Assembly: GCF_016925615.1 (NCBI RefSeq)
Contig: NZ_CP070499.1
Coordinates: 5,022,001 to 5,086,000, forward strand
DNA: 64,000 nucleotides
Direction of reading: 5' to 3'
Origin: Natronosporangium hydrolyticum
GTDB lineage: Bacteria; Actinomycetota; Actinomycetes; Mycobacteriales; Micromonosporaceae
Shown here piece by piece: positions 35,335 through 43,552 of this stretch (positions within the stretch are counted from its first letter, which is position 1; the number at the start of each line of letters is the position of its first letter). The notes under the pieces were generated by a model that was given only the letters and a program-made list of their open reading frames with translations, searched no databases and was not told the DNA's origin. A program made the translations under genes and the position numbers.

Positions 35335-36429
35335 TCAGGAGGCGGTGCAGCTCAGCTGCGGCGTCCCCGCATCGCCGGAGGCCAGGAACCCGAAACTGGT
35401 CGAGGCACCGGCACCGAGGGCACCGTTCCAGCTCACGTTGCTGAAGCTGGAGGAACTCCCGCTAGCCCGGTTCGCGTTCCAGTGCTCGGTGATCGTCTGT
35501 CCGCCGGGGAACGACACGTCGACCGTCCAACCACTGATCGACGAGGAGCCCGCGGTAACGGTGACCTCACCCTGGAACCCGCCACCCCAGGACGACCCCT
35601 CGCTGTAGGCGGCGCTGCAGCCCTCGCCACCGCCCGGCGGCGGGGTCGTCGGCGGCGTCGTGGGTGGGGTGGTCGGCGGAGTGGTCGGCGGGGTCGTCGG
35701 CGGCGTGGTCGGTGTTGGCTCGGAGCCGCCCGGGAAGGTCACGTCGCTGCACAGGAAGTAGGTCTGATCCATATGACCAGCCAGCCAGAGCGTGAAGACG
35801 ATGTGCCGACCGGAGCGGCCCGGCGCCGACGCCGGGACGTTGATCGCGACCCCGTCGGCCTCCTGCTCCCACTGAGAGGCCGGGGTGTAGCCGATCTCTC
35901 CAGCCAACTCCAGGTCACCCCAGCCCAACGGCTGGGTCAACGGGTCGAAGCCCTGGCGGGTCACGTACACCCGGATGAAGTCGGCGCCGTGACTGGCCTG
36001 GTCGAAGAGGCGGATCGAGAAGTTGTTGTCGATCGAGGTCGGCTGCCAAGCGCCGATCGTGTCGAGCGAGTCGTACCGGCCGCCCTCAGAGTTCCCGGCG
36101 CTGCACAGCGTCCCGGTCGGAATCGACTGGTAGTTGCCGCCAAGGTTGTCCTGATAGACACCGTTCCAGTTCCACATGGCGTTGGGGTTGTCCTGGAACG
36201 CCTGCCAACACATCGGATCCTCGGTCTGCATCGCGGGGTCCATGTGGTTGCCGCCCCACCGCTCCAGACAGCTGTAGTTCCGGGTCGGCGGATCGACCAC
36301 CGCCCCGTGCGCTGAGGCGGGGCTGACAAGCACCATCGTCGACGCCAGCGTCGCGGCCGCCGCCGCGGCCACCGCGAGCACGGCCCGCAATGCTAAGGGT
36401 ACGCGCGCCCGGGGATTCTTTCTGTGCAC
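35335..36429 (-). CDS. Secreted lytic polysaccharide monooxygenase (AA10) with CBM2
   Basis: Copper-dependent oxidative cleavage of cellulose or chitin outside the cell. It has 364 residues from a GTG with ggagg upstream. The signal peptide ends ..SPASA at residue 40, leaving His41 (HGAVVDPPTRNY) as the N-terminal copper ligand. The second His-brace residue is His147 (DQASHGADFIRVYV). Residues ~237-265 are a (TTPP)n linker encoded by a 12-bp tandem DNA repeat. Residues ~271-364 form a family 2 carbohydrate-binding module (SISGWTVDVSFPGGQTI, HWNANRASG, SFGFLASGD). It is monocistronic. Cellulose is the more likely target, judging by CBM2. Confidence 0.95.
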   Translation of the reverse strand: MHRKNPRARVPLALRAVLAVAAAAAATLASTMVLVSPASAHGAVVDPPTRNYSCLERWGGNHMDPAMQTEDPMCWQAFQDNPNAMWNWNGVYQDNLGGNYQSIPTGTLCSAGNSEGGRYDSLDTIGAWQPTSIDNNFSIRLFDQASHGADFIRVYVTRQGFDPLTQPLGWGDLELAGEIGYTPASQWEQEADGVAINVPASAPGRSGRHIVFTLWLAGHMDQTYFLCSDVTFPGGSEPTPTTPPTTPPTTPPTTPPTTPPTTPPPGGGEGCSAAYSEGSSWGGGFQGEVTVTAGSSSISGWTVDVSFPGGQTITEHWNANRASGSSSSFSNVSWNGALGAGASTSFGFLASGDAGTPQLSCTAS

Positions 36430-36759
36430 AATGCCTCCATGGGTGAGAGCCGATCCACAGACCGGCGATGAGTGAAGCCGCCGCCCCGGCTCCGAAAACT
36501 GCTTCGGCTCCCAATCGCGCGACTGTAGATTGCCATCGATAGATGCGCATGTCAATGCTCTGCGGGGACCGCTCCTACGATCGGAGTTACGGGCGCAGCG
36601 ATCCGTCACCGGACCGACGTGGCTGGCGCGACCCGTGAGGCCCAGGTGACGAAGCGACTGCGGTGGGGTCGACGGCTCAACCAGCGTGGTTACCTGCGGT
36701 GGGGTCCGGGTAGTGACTCGCTGACGGCCAGGCAAGAGATCAGATCGGGGGAACGGCAG
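36430..36759. other. Intergenic region between the LPMO and a small gene
   Basis: About 330 bases that must carry the leftward LPMO promoter and the rightward promoter of the next gene. No gene, recognised operator (for example a CebR-like palindrome) or strong hairpin was seen. Confidence 0.5.
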
Positions 36760-37110
36760 ATGACCGTCACGCTGAATGAAACTGGCTACCGGCACGCCCG
36801 CCGATTGGTCGCGGACGGGCGGTACGTCCTCGACGACCGAGACCACTGGAGCGACGACCAGCCCTCGACCAGCCAGGAGAACGACTTCATCGAAGCGAAC
36901 GGGATCGACGAATTCGGCAAGTGGTTTCTGGGGGTCGACGACGACCTGCCGCCCGACCGGAAGGGGCACTACAAATTTCCGTACGGCGACTTCGAACAGG
37001 TACACCGGTGTGGCGTGATCTCGGCGGAGTCCCGGGCCGGCCAGTACGACCACGCCGAGATCGAGCAGGCTGCGGCCCACCTCCACGGGATGCTCGACTC
37101 GCCGAAGTAG
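36760..37110 (+). CDS. Small conserved protein of unknown function
   Basis: 116 residues, acidic, no signal peptide or membrane segment. It is rich in aromatic and His residues: TSQENDFIEANGIDEFGKWF, DLPPDRKGHYKFPYGDFEQV, then HRCGVISAESRAGQYDHAEI. The pattern belongs to a conserved uncharacterised actinobacterial family. The start MTVTLNETGY is the most plausible; codons upstream in the same frame are Arg-rich and non-conserved in character. It stands alone ahead of an alcohol dehydrogenase. Confidence 0.7.
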   Translation: MTVTLNETGYRHARRLVADGRYVLDDRDHWSDDQPSTSQENDFIEANGIDEFGKWFLGVDDDLPPDRKGHYKFPYGDFEQVHRCGVISAESRAGQYDHAEIEQAAAHLHGMLDSPK

Positions 37111-37149
37111 CACGGCGCCCGGCCGCCGCGATCCGGCGGCGGGGGCAGA

Positions 37150-38169
37150 ATGGGAGTGATGGCCGAGACAATGCTGGCGTGGGAGATCGGCCGCCCCGGC
37201 CCGATCACCTCCCATCCGCTGCACGCGGTACGCCGGCCGGTGCCCACGCCGGTCGCCGGTGAGCTGTTGGTTCGGGTGGCGGCGAGCGCGGTGTGCCGCA
37301 CCGACCTGCACCTGGCCGAGGGAGACCTGCCGCCGCGCCGACCTCGGGTGGTGCCGGGCCACGAAGTGGTCGGCGAGGTGGTCGCCGTCGGCCCGGAGAT
37401 CGCCAACTGGCGGGTCGGCGACCGCGCCGGCATCGCGTGGCTGCGGGACACCTGCGGGCGGTGCCGCTACTGCCGGCGCGGCAGTGAGAACCTATGCCCG
37501 CGGTCCCGCTACACCGGCTGGGACGCCGACGGTGGATACGCCGAGTACACGGTCGCGCCAGCGGCCTACGCCTACCACCTGCCGGATGGCTACCCGGACG
37601 AGGAGCTGGCGCCGCTGCTCTGCGCCGGCATCATCGGCTTCCGGGCGCTGCGCCTGGCCGACCTGCCAGCCGGTGGCCGGCTGGGGATCTACGGCTTCGG
37701 CGCCTCGGCGCACCTGACCGCGCAGGTGGCGATCGCGCAAGGGGCGACGGTGCACGTGCTGACCCGGGCCGAGCCCGCCCGGCGACTAGCGCTTCAGCTG
37801 GGCGCCGCCTCGGCCGGCGCCGCTTTCGACCCGCCACCGGAGCCGCTGGACGCAGCCATCCTCTTCGCACCGGTCGGCGAACTGGTGCCGACCGCGCTGG
37901 CGGCGCTGGACCGGGGCGGCACCCTCGCGGTCGCCGGCATCCACCTCTCCGACATACCGGCGCTCACCTATCAGGAGCATCTCTTTCAAGAGCGCACGCT
38001 GCGCAGCGTGACCGCGAACACCCGCGCCGATGGTCAGGAGCTGCTAGCGCACGCCGCCGCCCACCGGCTCCGGGTCGCGGTCACCAGGTATCCCCTCGAC
38101 GCCGCCGACCGGGCGCTGGCCGACCTAGCCGCAGATCGGTTGAACGGCGCGGCGGTGCTGACGCCGTGA
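37150..38169 (+). CDS. Zinc-binding alcohol dehydrogenase family protein
   Basis: Medium-chain dehydrogenase of 339 residues. The catalytic zinc site is [11 protein letters not shown] and GHEVVGEVV; the structural zinc cluster is [15 protein letters not shown]; the NAD(P)-binding motif is [14 protein letters not shown]. The pattern [20 protein letters not shown] matches the TIGR02822-like branch. The substrate is unknown. A second ATG nine bases downstream is an equally possible start. The 3' end overlaps the frame of the truncated hydrolase on the other strand. Confidence 0.9.
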   Translation: MGVMAETMLAWEIGRPGPITSHPLHAVRRPVPTPVAGELLVRVAASAVCRTDLHLAEGDLPPRRPRVVPGHEVVGEVVAVGPEIANWRVGDRAGIAWLRDTCGRCRYCRRGSENLCPRSRYTGWDADGGYAEYTVAPAAYAYHLPDGYPDEELAPLLCAGIIGFRALRLADLPAGGRLGIYGFGASAHLTAQVAIAQGATVHVLTRAEPARRLALQLGAASAGAAFDPPPEPLDAAILFAPVGELVPTALAALDRGGTLAVAGIHLSDIPALTYQEHLFQERTLRSVTANTRADGQELLAHAAAHRLRVAVTRYPLDAADRALADLAADRLNGAAVLTP

Positions 38170-38796
38170 TCCCCGACCTAATCCGCGACCCGACCGCGCG
38201 GTGGACCGAATCCTCAGTACCCAAATCGACGGGTTCTCAGAGTGAACCTGAAGGTCGGTTGGCCGGTGCAGACGTGGCCGGGTCCGGGAGTTCGTGGTGA
38301 GCAGTATCGCCGGTGGGTGCTGGTTGAGCCAGAAAGCTGGTGACGGCCTGCGGCCGAACGCGGATCTCCAGGTGGTTTTGGGATCGAGGCCGGTGCCGCT
38401 GACGTAGATCAGGTGGCTGACCCGGTCGGGGTGTTGCAGGGCGTACCGCAGTGCCAGAGTCGCTCCCCAGGAGTGGCCCAGCAGCGCTGTGCGGGCTCCG
38501 GCGAGCTGGCCACGTACCGCGTCGAGGTCGGCGAGGTAGCGAGCCACGGTGTAACCCCCGCGGCGTTCAGATCGGCCGCAGCCACGCTGGTCCCACCGCA
38601 CCACGGAGGCCACGTCGCCGAGGGTGGCGGCGAGATCGGTGAACATGTCCCACAGCCCTGGCCCGCCGTGGCAGAACAGCAGTGGATGTCCGTGGCCGCT
38701 GCAGGTAGCCCACAGTCGGCATCCGTCGTCGGCGTGCACCGCGTCGTTCATGGGAGACAGTCTCGCGGAGGTGGACGGTTCTGTCTCGGCGATCAC
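38125..38796 (-). pseudogene. Alpha/beta hydrolase, C-terminally truncated
   Basis: The first ~165 residues are a prolyl-aminopeptidase-like alpha/beta hydrolase: oxyanion segment FCHGGPGLWD, RWDQRGCGRSE and nucleophile elbow LLGHSWGATLALRYAL. After YVSGTGLDPKTTW the frame runs into basic, non-homologous sequence and stops; the lid and the catalytic Asp and His are missing. The break falls near base 38300-38330. The gene is probably dead, consistent with other erosion toward the nearby island. ATG 38751 may be the original start. Confidence 0.72.
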
Positions 38797-38845
38797 GGGG
38801 GAACAGTTGCAGGTCGAGATCTCAGGCTTCGAGCAGGGTAGAACC

Positions 38846-39190
38846 TTACGCGTCGCTGTTCGGGAGGTTCCGTTCGCTCCAGTCCGCCAGCGGTTGGAGG
38901 GCGGCGATCAGCTCTCTGGCGTCGGCGGTGAGGGCGTACGTGATCTGGACCGGGGTGCTGGGAATGACGGTGCGCGCGATGAGCCCGCGTTCCTGGAGCT
39001 GTTTGAGCCGCAGCGTCAGTTGCGGATCGGAGATACCCGGGACGAGCGCCCGGTACTCCTTGAACCGGCGCGCCCCGCGAGCCCCGGCGAGCAGGATCGG
39101 CCCGTTCCAACGGACGCCGATGATGGCGATGGCGCGCAGGATGCGGTGGCAGCTGTCCTCGTCGACGGCCGTGCTGGATGGAGAAGTCAC
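38846..39190 (-). CDS. HxlR-family transcriptional regulator
   Basis: 114-residue winged-helix regulator. The N-terminal CHRILRAIAIIGVRWNGPIL, the helix-turn-helix RFKEYRALVPGISDPQLTLRLKQ and the wing TPVQITYALTADARELIAAL fit the family. The single N-terminal Cys could sense electrophiles or oxidation, as in HypR and QorR. It is divergent from the pirin gene with an 87-base gap, so it probably controls pirin and the following (broken) NAD-binding gene. Confidence 0.9.
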   Translation of the reverse strand: MTSPSSTAVDEDSCHRILRAIAIIGVRWNGPILLAGARGARRFKEYRALVPGISDPQLTLRLKQLQERGLIARTVIPSTPVQITYALTADARELIAALQPLADWSERNLPNSDA

Positions 39191-39277
39191 TTCTCAAGAA
39201 TAAGCAACTTGGGTGCTCTTTGCTAACACCTGTCGACAAGCGGGACGCTTCCTCCGACCGACGAGAGGCAAGGCATC

Positions 39278-40168
39278 ATGACCGCACTTTCCGCACCGGT
39301 GGCCCGACGGGTGAATCGGGTCGTTGACCAGGTGGACCTGGGCCCGACACCCATGTCCGCACGCAGCACCCTGGCCATCGCCCCCGGCAACGACGCCTGG
39401 ACCGACCCATTCCTGCTGATGGGAGAGGAGCTGGTCAACCAGCCGGGGTTCGACTGGCATCCGCACCGCGGACTGGAGACCGTGACCCTGATCCTGGACG
39501 GCGCCCTCGAACACGGCGACTCCCTGGGCAACGCCGGAGTGCTCGGACCGGGCGATGTGCAGTGGATGACCGCGGGCCGGGGCGTCATCCACCGCGAGGT
39601 CGCCACCCGCGCCGAACATGCTCGCGTGATCCAACTGTGGCTCAACCTGCCGTCGCACCTGAAGTTCGTCCCCACCGGCTACCAGGACCTACGAGCCGGC
39701 AGTCAGGCCGTGCATACCGAGCCGGGCGTGCTCGTCCAGGTGATCTCGGGCGAGACCGGGGCCGCACGCGGCCCGGCGGTCAACCAGTGGCCCATCCTCG
39801 GCGCGGTGATCACCCTCGATCCGCGAACCGAGTACCGTCAGGTCATCGACGGCGCCGAGCGCGCCTTCGCGTACGTGATCGCGGGGCGGCTGACCGTCGG
39901 CGGTCGCACCGTGGGCACCGGACAGACCGCCTGGTCCGATCCCGTATCCGGTCAGGGCGACGCGACCACCTTGACGCTGGCCACCGGCGACGGGGACGAG
40001 CGAACCACCGTGTTGCTGTTCGCGGGCCGGCCGATCGGTGAGTCCGTCGTCGCCAGCGGCCCGTTCGTCATGAACACCCGGGCCGAGATCGAACAGGCCT
40101 ACCGCGACTTCCACTCCGGCAAATTCGGCAGCATCCCTCGCCACACGCGCCTGCCTGCGGGCACCTGA
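39278..40168 (+). CDS. Pirin family protein
   Basis: Bicupin of 296 residues. The metal-binding N-terminal cupin has WHPHRGLETVTLILDG and EHGDSLG with MTAGRGVIHRE. The C-terminal cupin ends in the characteristic FVMNTRAEIEQAYRDF. Pirins can act as quercetin dioxygenases or redox cofactors; the activity here is unknown. The gene is paired divergently with an HxlR regulator and followed after 20 bases by a truncated NAD(P)-binding gene. Confidence 0.92.
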   Translation: MTALSAPVARRVNRVVDQVDLGPTPMSARSTLAIAPGNDAWTDPFLLMGEELVNQPGFDWHPHRGLETVTLILDGALEHGDSLGNAGVLGPGDVQWMTAGRGVIHREVATRAEHARVIQLWLNLPSHLKFVPTGYQDLRAGSQAVHTEPGVLVQVISGETGAARGPAVNQWPILGAVITLDPRTEYRQVIDGAERAFAYVIAGRLTVGGRTVGTGQTAWSDPVSGQGDATTLTLATGDGDERTTVLLFAGRPIGESVVASGPFVMNTRAEIEQAYRDFHSGKFGSIPRHTRLPAGT

Positions 40169-40188
40169 AAACCTGAGGAGCAACGACG

Positions 40189-40288
40189 ATGACCACAGTC
40201 TTGGTAGCAGGTGCGACCGGAAGCCTCGGGAGCCTGATCGTCAAGAACCTGCTGGAACGAGGCGCCGACGTCCGGGCCCTGTCCGCGG
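40189..40288 (+). pseudogene. NmrA/SDR-like NAD(P)-binding gene, only the first 33 codons remain
   Basis: MTTVLVAGATGSLGSLIVKN continues to VRALSA, the Rossmann start of an atypical SDR (NmrA-like). It then stops abruptly at the tRNA-Thr-derived repeat at 40289. The frame continues into that repeat, giving a chimeric product that is certainly not functional. The remainder of the gene is not found elsewhere in the window. This marks the left break point of the island. Confidence 0.8.
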
Positions 40289-40410
40289 TTTCGGGGGGCC
40301 GGGGGGCGATTCACAATCGCATAGACAGACATGAGACCCTGACTAATGTTGATGCTGGTCAGGGCCTCGTTCTGAGCCGCCTGTCGGAATCGAACCGACG
40401 ACCTGTGCTT
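40289..40410. repeat. Left attachment-site copy (tRNA-Thr 3' end plus terminator)
   Basis: Matches 45908-46029 with a handful of mismatches, from ttcgggggg through cgattcacaatcgcataga and the terminator to the tRNA 3' segment, ending at acctgtgctt. The terminator arm has two changes (gagaccctgacta for gaggccctgacca), so it has begun to decay. The tRNA part stops in the anticodon stem, so it is not a gene. Confidence 0.82.
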
Positions 40411-40887
40411 GTCGACTGCCGGGACACCAGACTTGTCATTGATCGCCAGTTCTTGCCGCTGAACTGCCCAAACGCCCCATCGCTATGATCGGCACTCACC
40501 GCAGATCGCCAACGTTCGTGAGGGGTTTTCGGGGGGTAAACGGGGGCGTTCCCGATAGCCCGTGCCGATGCCGGCGGGCTGGTACGCGGTCCTGACGCAG
40601 GTTGGTGCCCTGCCGGGGGCACACCAAACATCCCACCCGTCTGACCGTTCGGCCACGTCCTCACGGTTGACGATCGAGCAGCGGGTCGCGTTACCTACGT
40701 GACGGGGACGATCCGGCCCGGCGGCTGCCCTGCTCCGGGCTTCAAGGACATCCAGTCAGCCGTGGAGCTCGCGATCGAGTCAAGTTGTTCGAGTAGAGCA
40801 CCCGTGGTGGGCCAAACTACCCAGAATCCGAACCGGATGCCGGTCGTCCGTGGACCTGCCCTGTCGCGCCGCAGCCACTAAGGAGGG
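40411..40887. other. Island DNA without a recognisable gene
   Basis: About 480 bases. No plausible gene was found. A further ttttcggggggt motif, as at both attachment copies, occurs near 40517-40528, followed by taaacgggggcgttcccg. It may be a relic of another attachment or integrase end. Confidence 0.45.
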
Positions 40888-41094
40888 TCAACCGTGTGAG
40901 CTCGCGCCGGGGGCGGCAACCGGCACGCCGATGGACTTGGCGACTTCGTACATCCGCTTGTCGTAGGTGACCAACACATCGAGCGCGTCCTCAAGGATCT
41001 GCGCGCTGGCTATATGGACGGCGTCCACCGTGCGGGCTCCGGAGGGCAGGCGCGCGGCGGCGTCACGGACCTCCTCGGTCACGAGGATCTCGGG
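40888..41094 (-). pseudogene. VapC-like PIN-domain toxin, C-terminal fragment
   Basis: About 69 codons from a TAG (41095-41097) to the stop. PEILVTEEVRDAAARLPSG then RTVDAVHIASAQILEDALDV and LVTYDKRMYEVAKSIGVPV match the second half of VapC RNases, including the conserved Asp of the DAVHIASA helix and the D of TYDKRM. The first half with the catalytic N-terminal Asp is missing, and no VapB antitoxin is present. It is a toxin-antitoxin relic inside the island. Confidence 0.75.
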
Positions 41095-41408
41095 CTATTG
41101 TACCCACAATCGCGCGCCAGGCGATACTGACCTTGAACAAGTCGTATCTTTCCAGGCCAGAAGGGCATTCTCACGTTCCCGCGCCGACACACGACGCACG
41201 CTCATCGGTGGATCCAGGCTTAAAGCTACCGGTATTGAGGTTAACGGAAGTGTCTCTTCAAGTCTCCCGCTAATTTGTCGAACATTCACTCCTGGTCCAT
41301 CCTGTCAGGACTCCATTCGGATACTCTCGCAATCATTCAAATCAGTTCGACTAGTCGGGAAGGGACAATCGAATATCTAGATTCGGCGCGACAGCCAAGC
41401 GACTGACG

Positions 41409-41714
41409 GTGGTCTTTGCAGTAGCAGCGCTGGCGGCTGGTGCATTCGGCGTTCCAGCTCAAGCTGGGACTGGAGGAGCGCTGAGTTGTTCCGGAACTAA
41501 TCGAGCGACCACGGGTAGCTTCGCTGCCGGCACTGTGAGACACACACACTGGTCCGGTGGAGTGGACTGGGTGCACACGTTTCCTGGCTACCATTCCCCC
41601 CGCACTTTCCGGTACAACGCAGGGTTGCAGAACATTAGCTCCTGGCACACCACAGCAACTATTGAGGATAACGCCTACAGCCAGTGTTCCACCCTCGGTA
41701 CCTCACCGCGTTGA
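41409..41714 (+). CDS. Small secreted two-Cys peptide (island cassette)
   Basis: 101 residues from a GTG; the in-frame codons just upstream (TAKRLT) look like part of the signal-peptide n-region, so the real start may be a rarer codon upstream. The hydrophobic core AVAALAAGAFGVPAQA gives a cleaved signal peptide. The mature ~80 residues are rich in His, Trp, Thr and Ser, with two Cys only (LSCSG near the start, SQCS near the end), suggesting one disulfide. A central segment reads HTHWSGGVDWVHTFPGYHS. I recognise no family. It leads a lipoprotein and a tripartite ABC system, as bacteriocin and secreted-signal genes often do. Confidence 0.6.
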   Translation: MVFAVAALAAGAFGVPAQAGTGGALSCSGTNRATTGSFAAGTVRHTHWSGGVDWVHTFPGYHSPRTFRYNAGLQNISSWHTTATIEDNAYSQCSTLGTSPR

Positions 41715-41735
41715 CCTAGATGTTGGAAGGTCTAA

Positions 41736-42266
41736 ATGATCATTGGCAAACGAGTGGGCGCGATACTCGGGCTCTTGCTGGTGGCTGGCTGCACCACGGG
41801 TGATCCGGTTGAGAGCAGCACCGATTTGGCGAGTCAGCCCTTTACCCATGAGTTTCGTGACTGCATGACGGCTAAGGGGTGGCAGCCTTCGGAAGACACG
41901 GGGCAAAGCCTGTCCTACAGCTATCCAAGCGAACAGCGGGAGCAGTTCAACGCCGATCATGAAGAGTGCGAGGGCGAGGCCGGGCTCAGTGCAGAGTTGC
42001 CCCCGATGAGCCGCACTGAGGCGGAAGAGTACGCGGCGGCTCTCTTCGACCACTACGACTGCGTGATTAAACAGGGCTACTCGTTGCCCGACCCGCCGAG
42101 TATGCAGGCGGCGATCGACGAACTCATGCAGTCACCGATGCCAAGTTGGGCGGCCCAGCCCAGCTTGGCGGCGCAGCTGAGTGATGCAGAGAACGCCGAG
42201 CTGGAGCACAGGTGTCCGATGCCGACAGGGTGGCCTGATGGCTACCTCGACCGCCTCGGTGGCTGA
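41736..42266 (+). CDS. Cys-rich lipoprotein (island cassette)
   Basis: 176 residues with ggaagg 5 bases before the ATG. Lipobox VAGC is at ~16-19. The mature part carries four further Cys in regular contexts: FRDCMTAKGW, HEECEGEAG, DHYDCVIKQGY and EHRCPMPTGW, probably two disulfides. It is Glu-rich and soluble outside the membrane. A plausible role is an immunity or binding protein for the neighbouring peptide, by position only. It lies 21 bases after the peptide gene and 10 bases before a strong hairpin. Confidence 0.72.
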   Translation: MIIGKRVGAILGLLLVAGCTTGDPVESSTDLASQPFTHEFRDCMTAKGWQPSEDTGQSLSYSYPSEQREQFNADHEECEGEAGLSAELPPMSRTEAEEYAAALFDHYDCVIKQGYSLPDPPSMQAAIDELMQSPMPSWAAQPSLAAQLSDAENAELEHRCPMPTGWPDGYLDRLGG

Positions 42267-42276
42267 GTGTCGAGGC

Positions 42277-42314
42277 GCGCAGCCGTGTGGTCTCCCGCGA
42301 CCACACGGCTGCGC
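42277..42314 (+). terminator. Perfect 16-bp hairpin between lipoprotein and transporter genes
   Basis: Arms gcgcagccgtgtggtc (42277-42292) and gaccacacggctgcgc (42299-42314), loop tcccgc, 10 bases after the lipoprotein stop. No U-tract follows. It could end the peptide/lipoprotein transcript or attenuate it, so that more peptide than transporter is made. Confidence 0.8.
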
Positions 42315-42385
42315 CGAAGCGGTGCGCGTACTGGGTGGAGAGAGCTGATTGGATTGACTCGGTTGTGTGGGGTGTGTTCGTGAAG

Positions 42386-43552
42386 ATGCACCGCTCCGAG
42401 CGCAGCGTTGATCAACCCCGGCGCACTGCCGCTCCCCGGCCAAGAGGTACGACGGTCGAACTGTTCGGGGCCTCGGATAGAGGGCACAACGTCGGTAGTG
42501 TCGCCGCTGCTGTCCTAGTCGTTCTGTTACTCGGAGCGGTGGGAGGTTGGGCAGCGCGGACGTTGTTGGCTTCTGCCCCAGATGTACTAGAGTCACCCGG
42601 ATTTACTCTGGCTGCGGCGCGGCAGGACACAGTCCAGCAGTCCATTCAGCTTTCGACGAGCGCACGGTGGCAGTCGGAGGTCACGCTGAGCAGCCGGGCC
42701 TCAGGTACTGTCACCGCCATCCAGGCGACGGGCGAGGCGGTGGCTTCTGGTGAAGCCCTGCTACACGTCAATCTACGACCGGTGGTGGCGGCTGAGGGCG
42801 ATGTCCCCGCCTTTCGCGATCTGAGCCAAGGCGACTCGGGTGCAGATGTGGCTCAGCTGCAGCGATTGCTGGCCAGTCAGGGATTCTGGTCGGAGTCGGC
42901 CGATGGGAGCTTCGACTATCGTCTCTACTGGGCAGTTCGCGCTTGGCAGCGGAATCTTGGGGTCGTGGATGATGGCAGGGTCCGCGCTGGGGACGTCGTT
43001 TTTGTGCCGCGGCTGCCCGCCAAGCTAGCTCTGGACGAGGAGGTGCAGGTTGGCACGGTGCTGACTGGGGTGGAGCCATTGATTCATGTGCTGCCGGAGA
43101 AGCCCACATTCACCATTCAGCTGCCGGAAGGACAGGCGCGGCTGGTTCAGCTGGGAATGGCCGTGACCATCCACCACGAGTCAGGGTCGGAGTGGCAAGC
43201 AGAGATCATCGACATCAGGGTGACCGACGAGGGCCAGAGATCGGCGTCGCTGGCAGGTCTCGCAGGCCGTCCGGTCTGCGGAGATGAGTGCGATGTGCTT
43301 CCGCTGTCGGAGGAGACGCTGCTGCCGAGCACGATCGAGGTGATAGCACCGGTTCAGGGAGTGGCGGTGCCGGCCTCCGCCGTGGTGACCACCGCGACCG
43401 GTGAAACCGTCGTCGTCATGGAGAGCGGAGACCTCCAGCAGGTCACGGTAGTCGCTGCTGCAGCTGGTATGGCGGTTGTCGAAGGGATCGAACTCGGGGA
43501 CCTCGTCCGTGCCCCGGGGACCGATCCGGCACAGCTTGAGGTTGCGCCGTGA
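42386..43552 (+). CDS. Membrane-fusion (HlyD/MacA-like) protein with peptidoglycan-binding domain
   Basis: 388 residues. An N-terminal membrane anchor (VGSVAAAVLVVLLLGAVGGW) is followed by adaptor strands (SSRASGTVTAIQATGEAVAS, the lipoyl/biotinyl-like half motif). A PG_binding_1 domain (~140-205) is shown by DSGADVAQLQRLLASQGFW and SFDYRLYWAVRAWQRN. Beta-barrel sections at the end include VIAPVQGVAVPASAV and VVEGIELGDLV. In Gram-positives such proteins link an ABC transporter to the wall. GTG 42380 is an alternative start. The stop overlaps the ATPase GTG start (GTGA). Confidence 0.85.
   Translation: MHRSERSVDQPRRTAAPRPRGTTVELFGASDRGHNVGSVAAAVLVVLLLGAVGGWAARTLLASAPDVLESPGFTLAAARQDTVQQSIQLSTSARWQSEVTLSSRASGTVTAIQATGEAVASGEALLHVNLRPVVAAEGDVPAFRDLSQGDSGADVAQLQRLLASQGFWSESADGSFDYRLYWAVRAWQRNLGVVDDGRVRAGDVVFVPRLPAKLALDEEVQVGTVLTGVEPLIHVLPEKPTFTIQLPEGQARLVQLGMAVTIHHESGSEWQAEIIDIRVTDEGQRSASLAGLAGRPVCGDECDVLPLSEETLLPSTIEVIAPVQGVAVPASAVVTTATGETVVVMESGDLQQVTVVAAAAGMAVVEGIELGDLVRAPGTDPAQLEVAP

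Noticed and set aside
35640-35710. Tandem 12-bp repeats as a possible minisatellite or CRISPR-like array
   Set aside because: They encode the (TTPP)n linker of the LPMO and have no spacers; coding repeats, not an array.
40289-40488. Chimeric frame continuing the NmrA fragment through the tRNA repeat
   Set aside because: The residues after position 33 are translated attachment-site and tRNA sequence, also seen at the right copy; not a real protein.
41409-41714. Assigning the small secreted peptide to the lactococcin 972 bacteriocin family
   Set aside because: The neighbourhood is reminiscent, but the expected G-W-x-Y-G and SxYxH patterns of that family are not visible. It is left unnamed.
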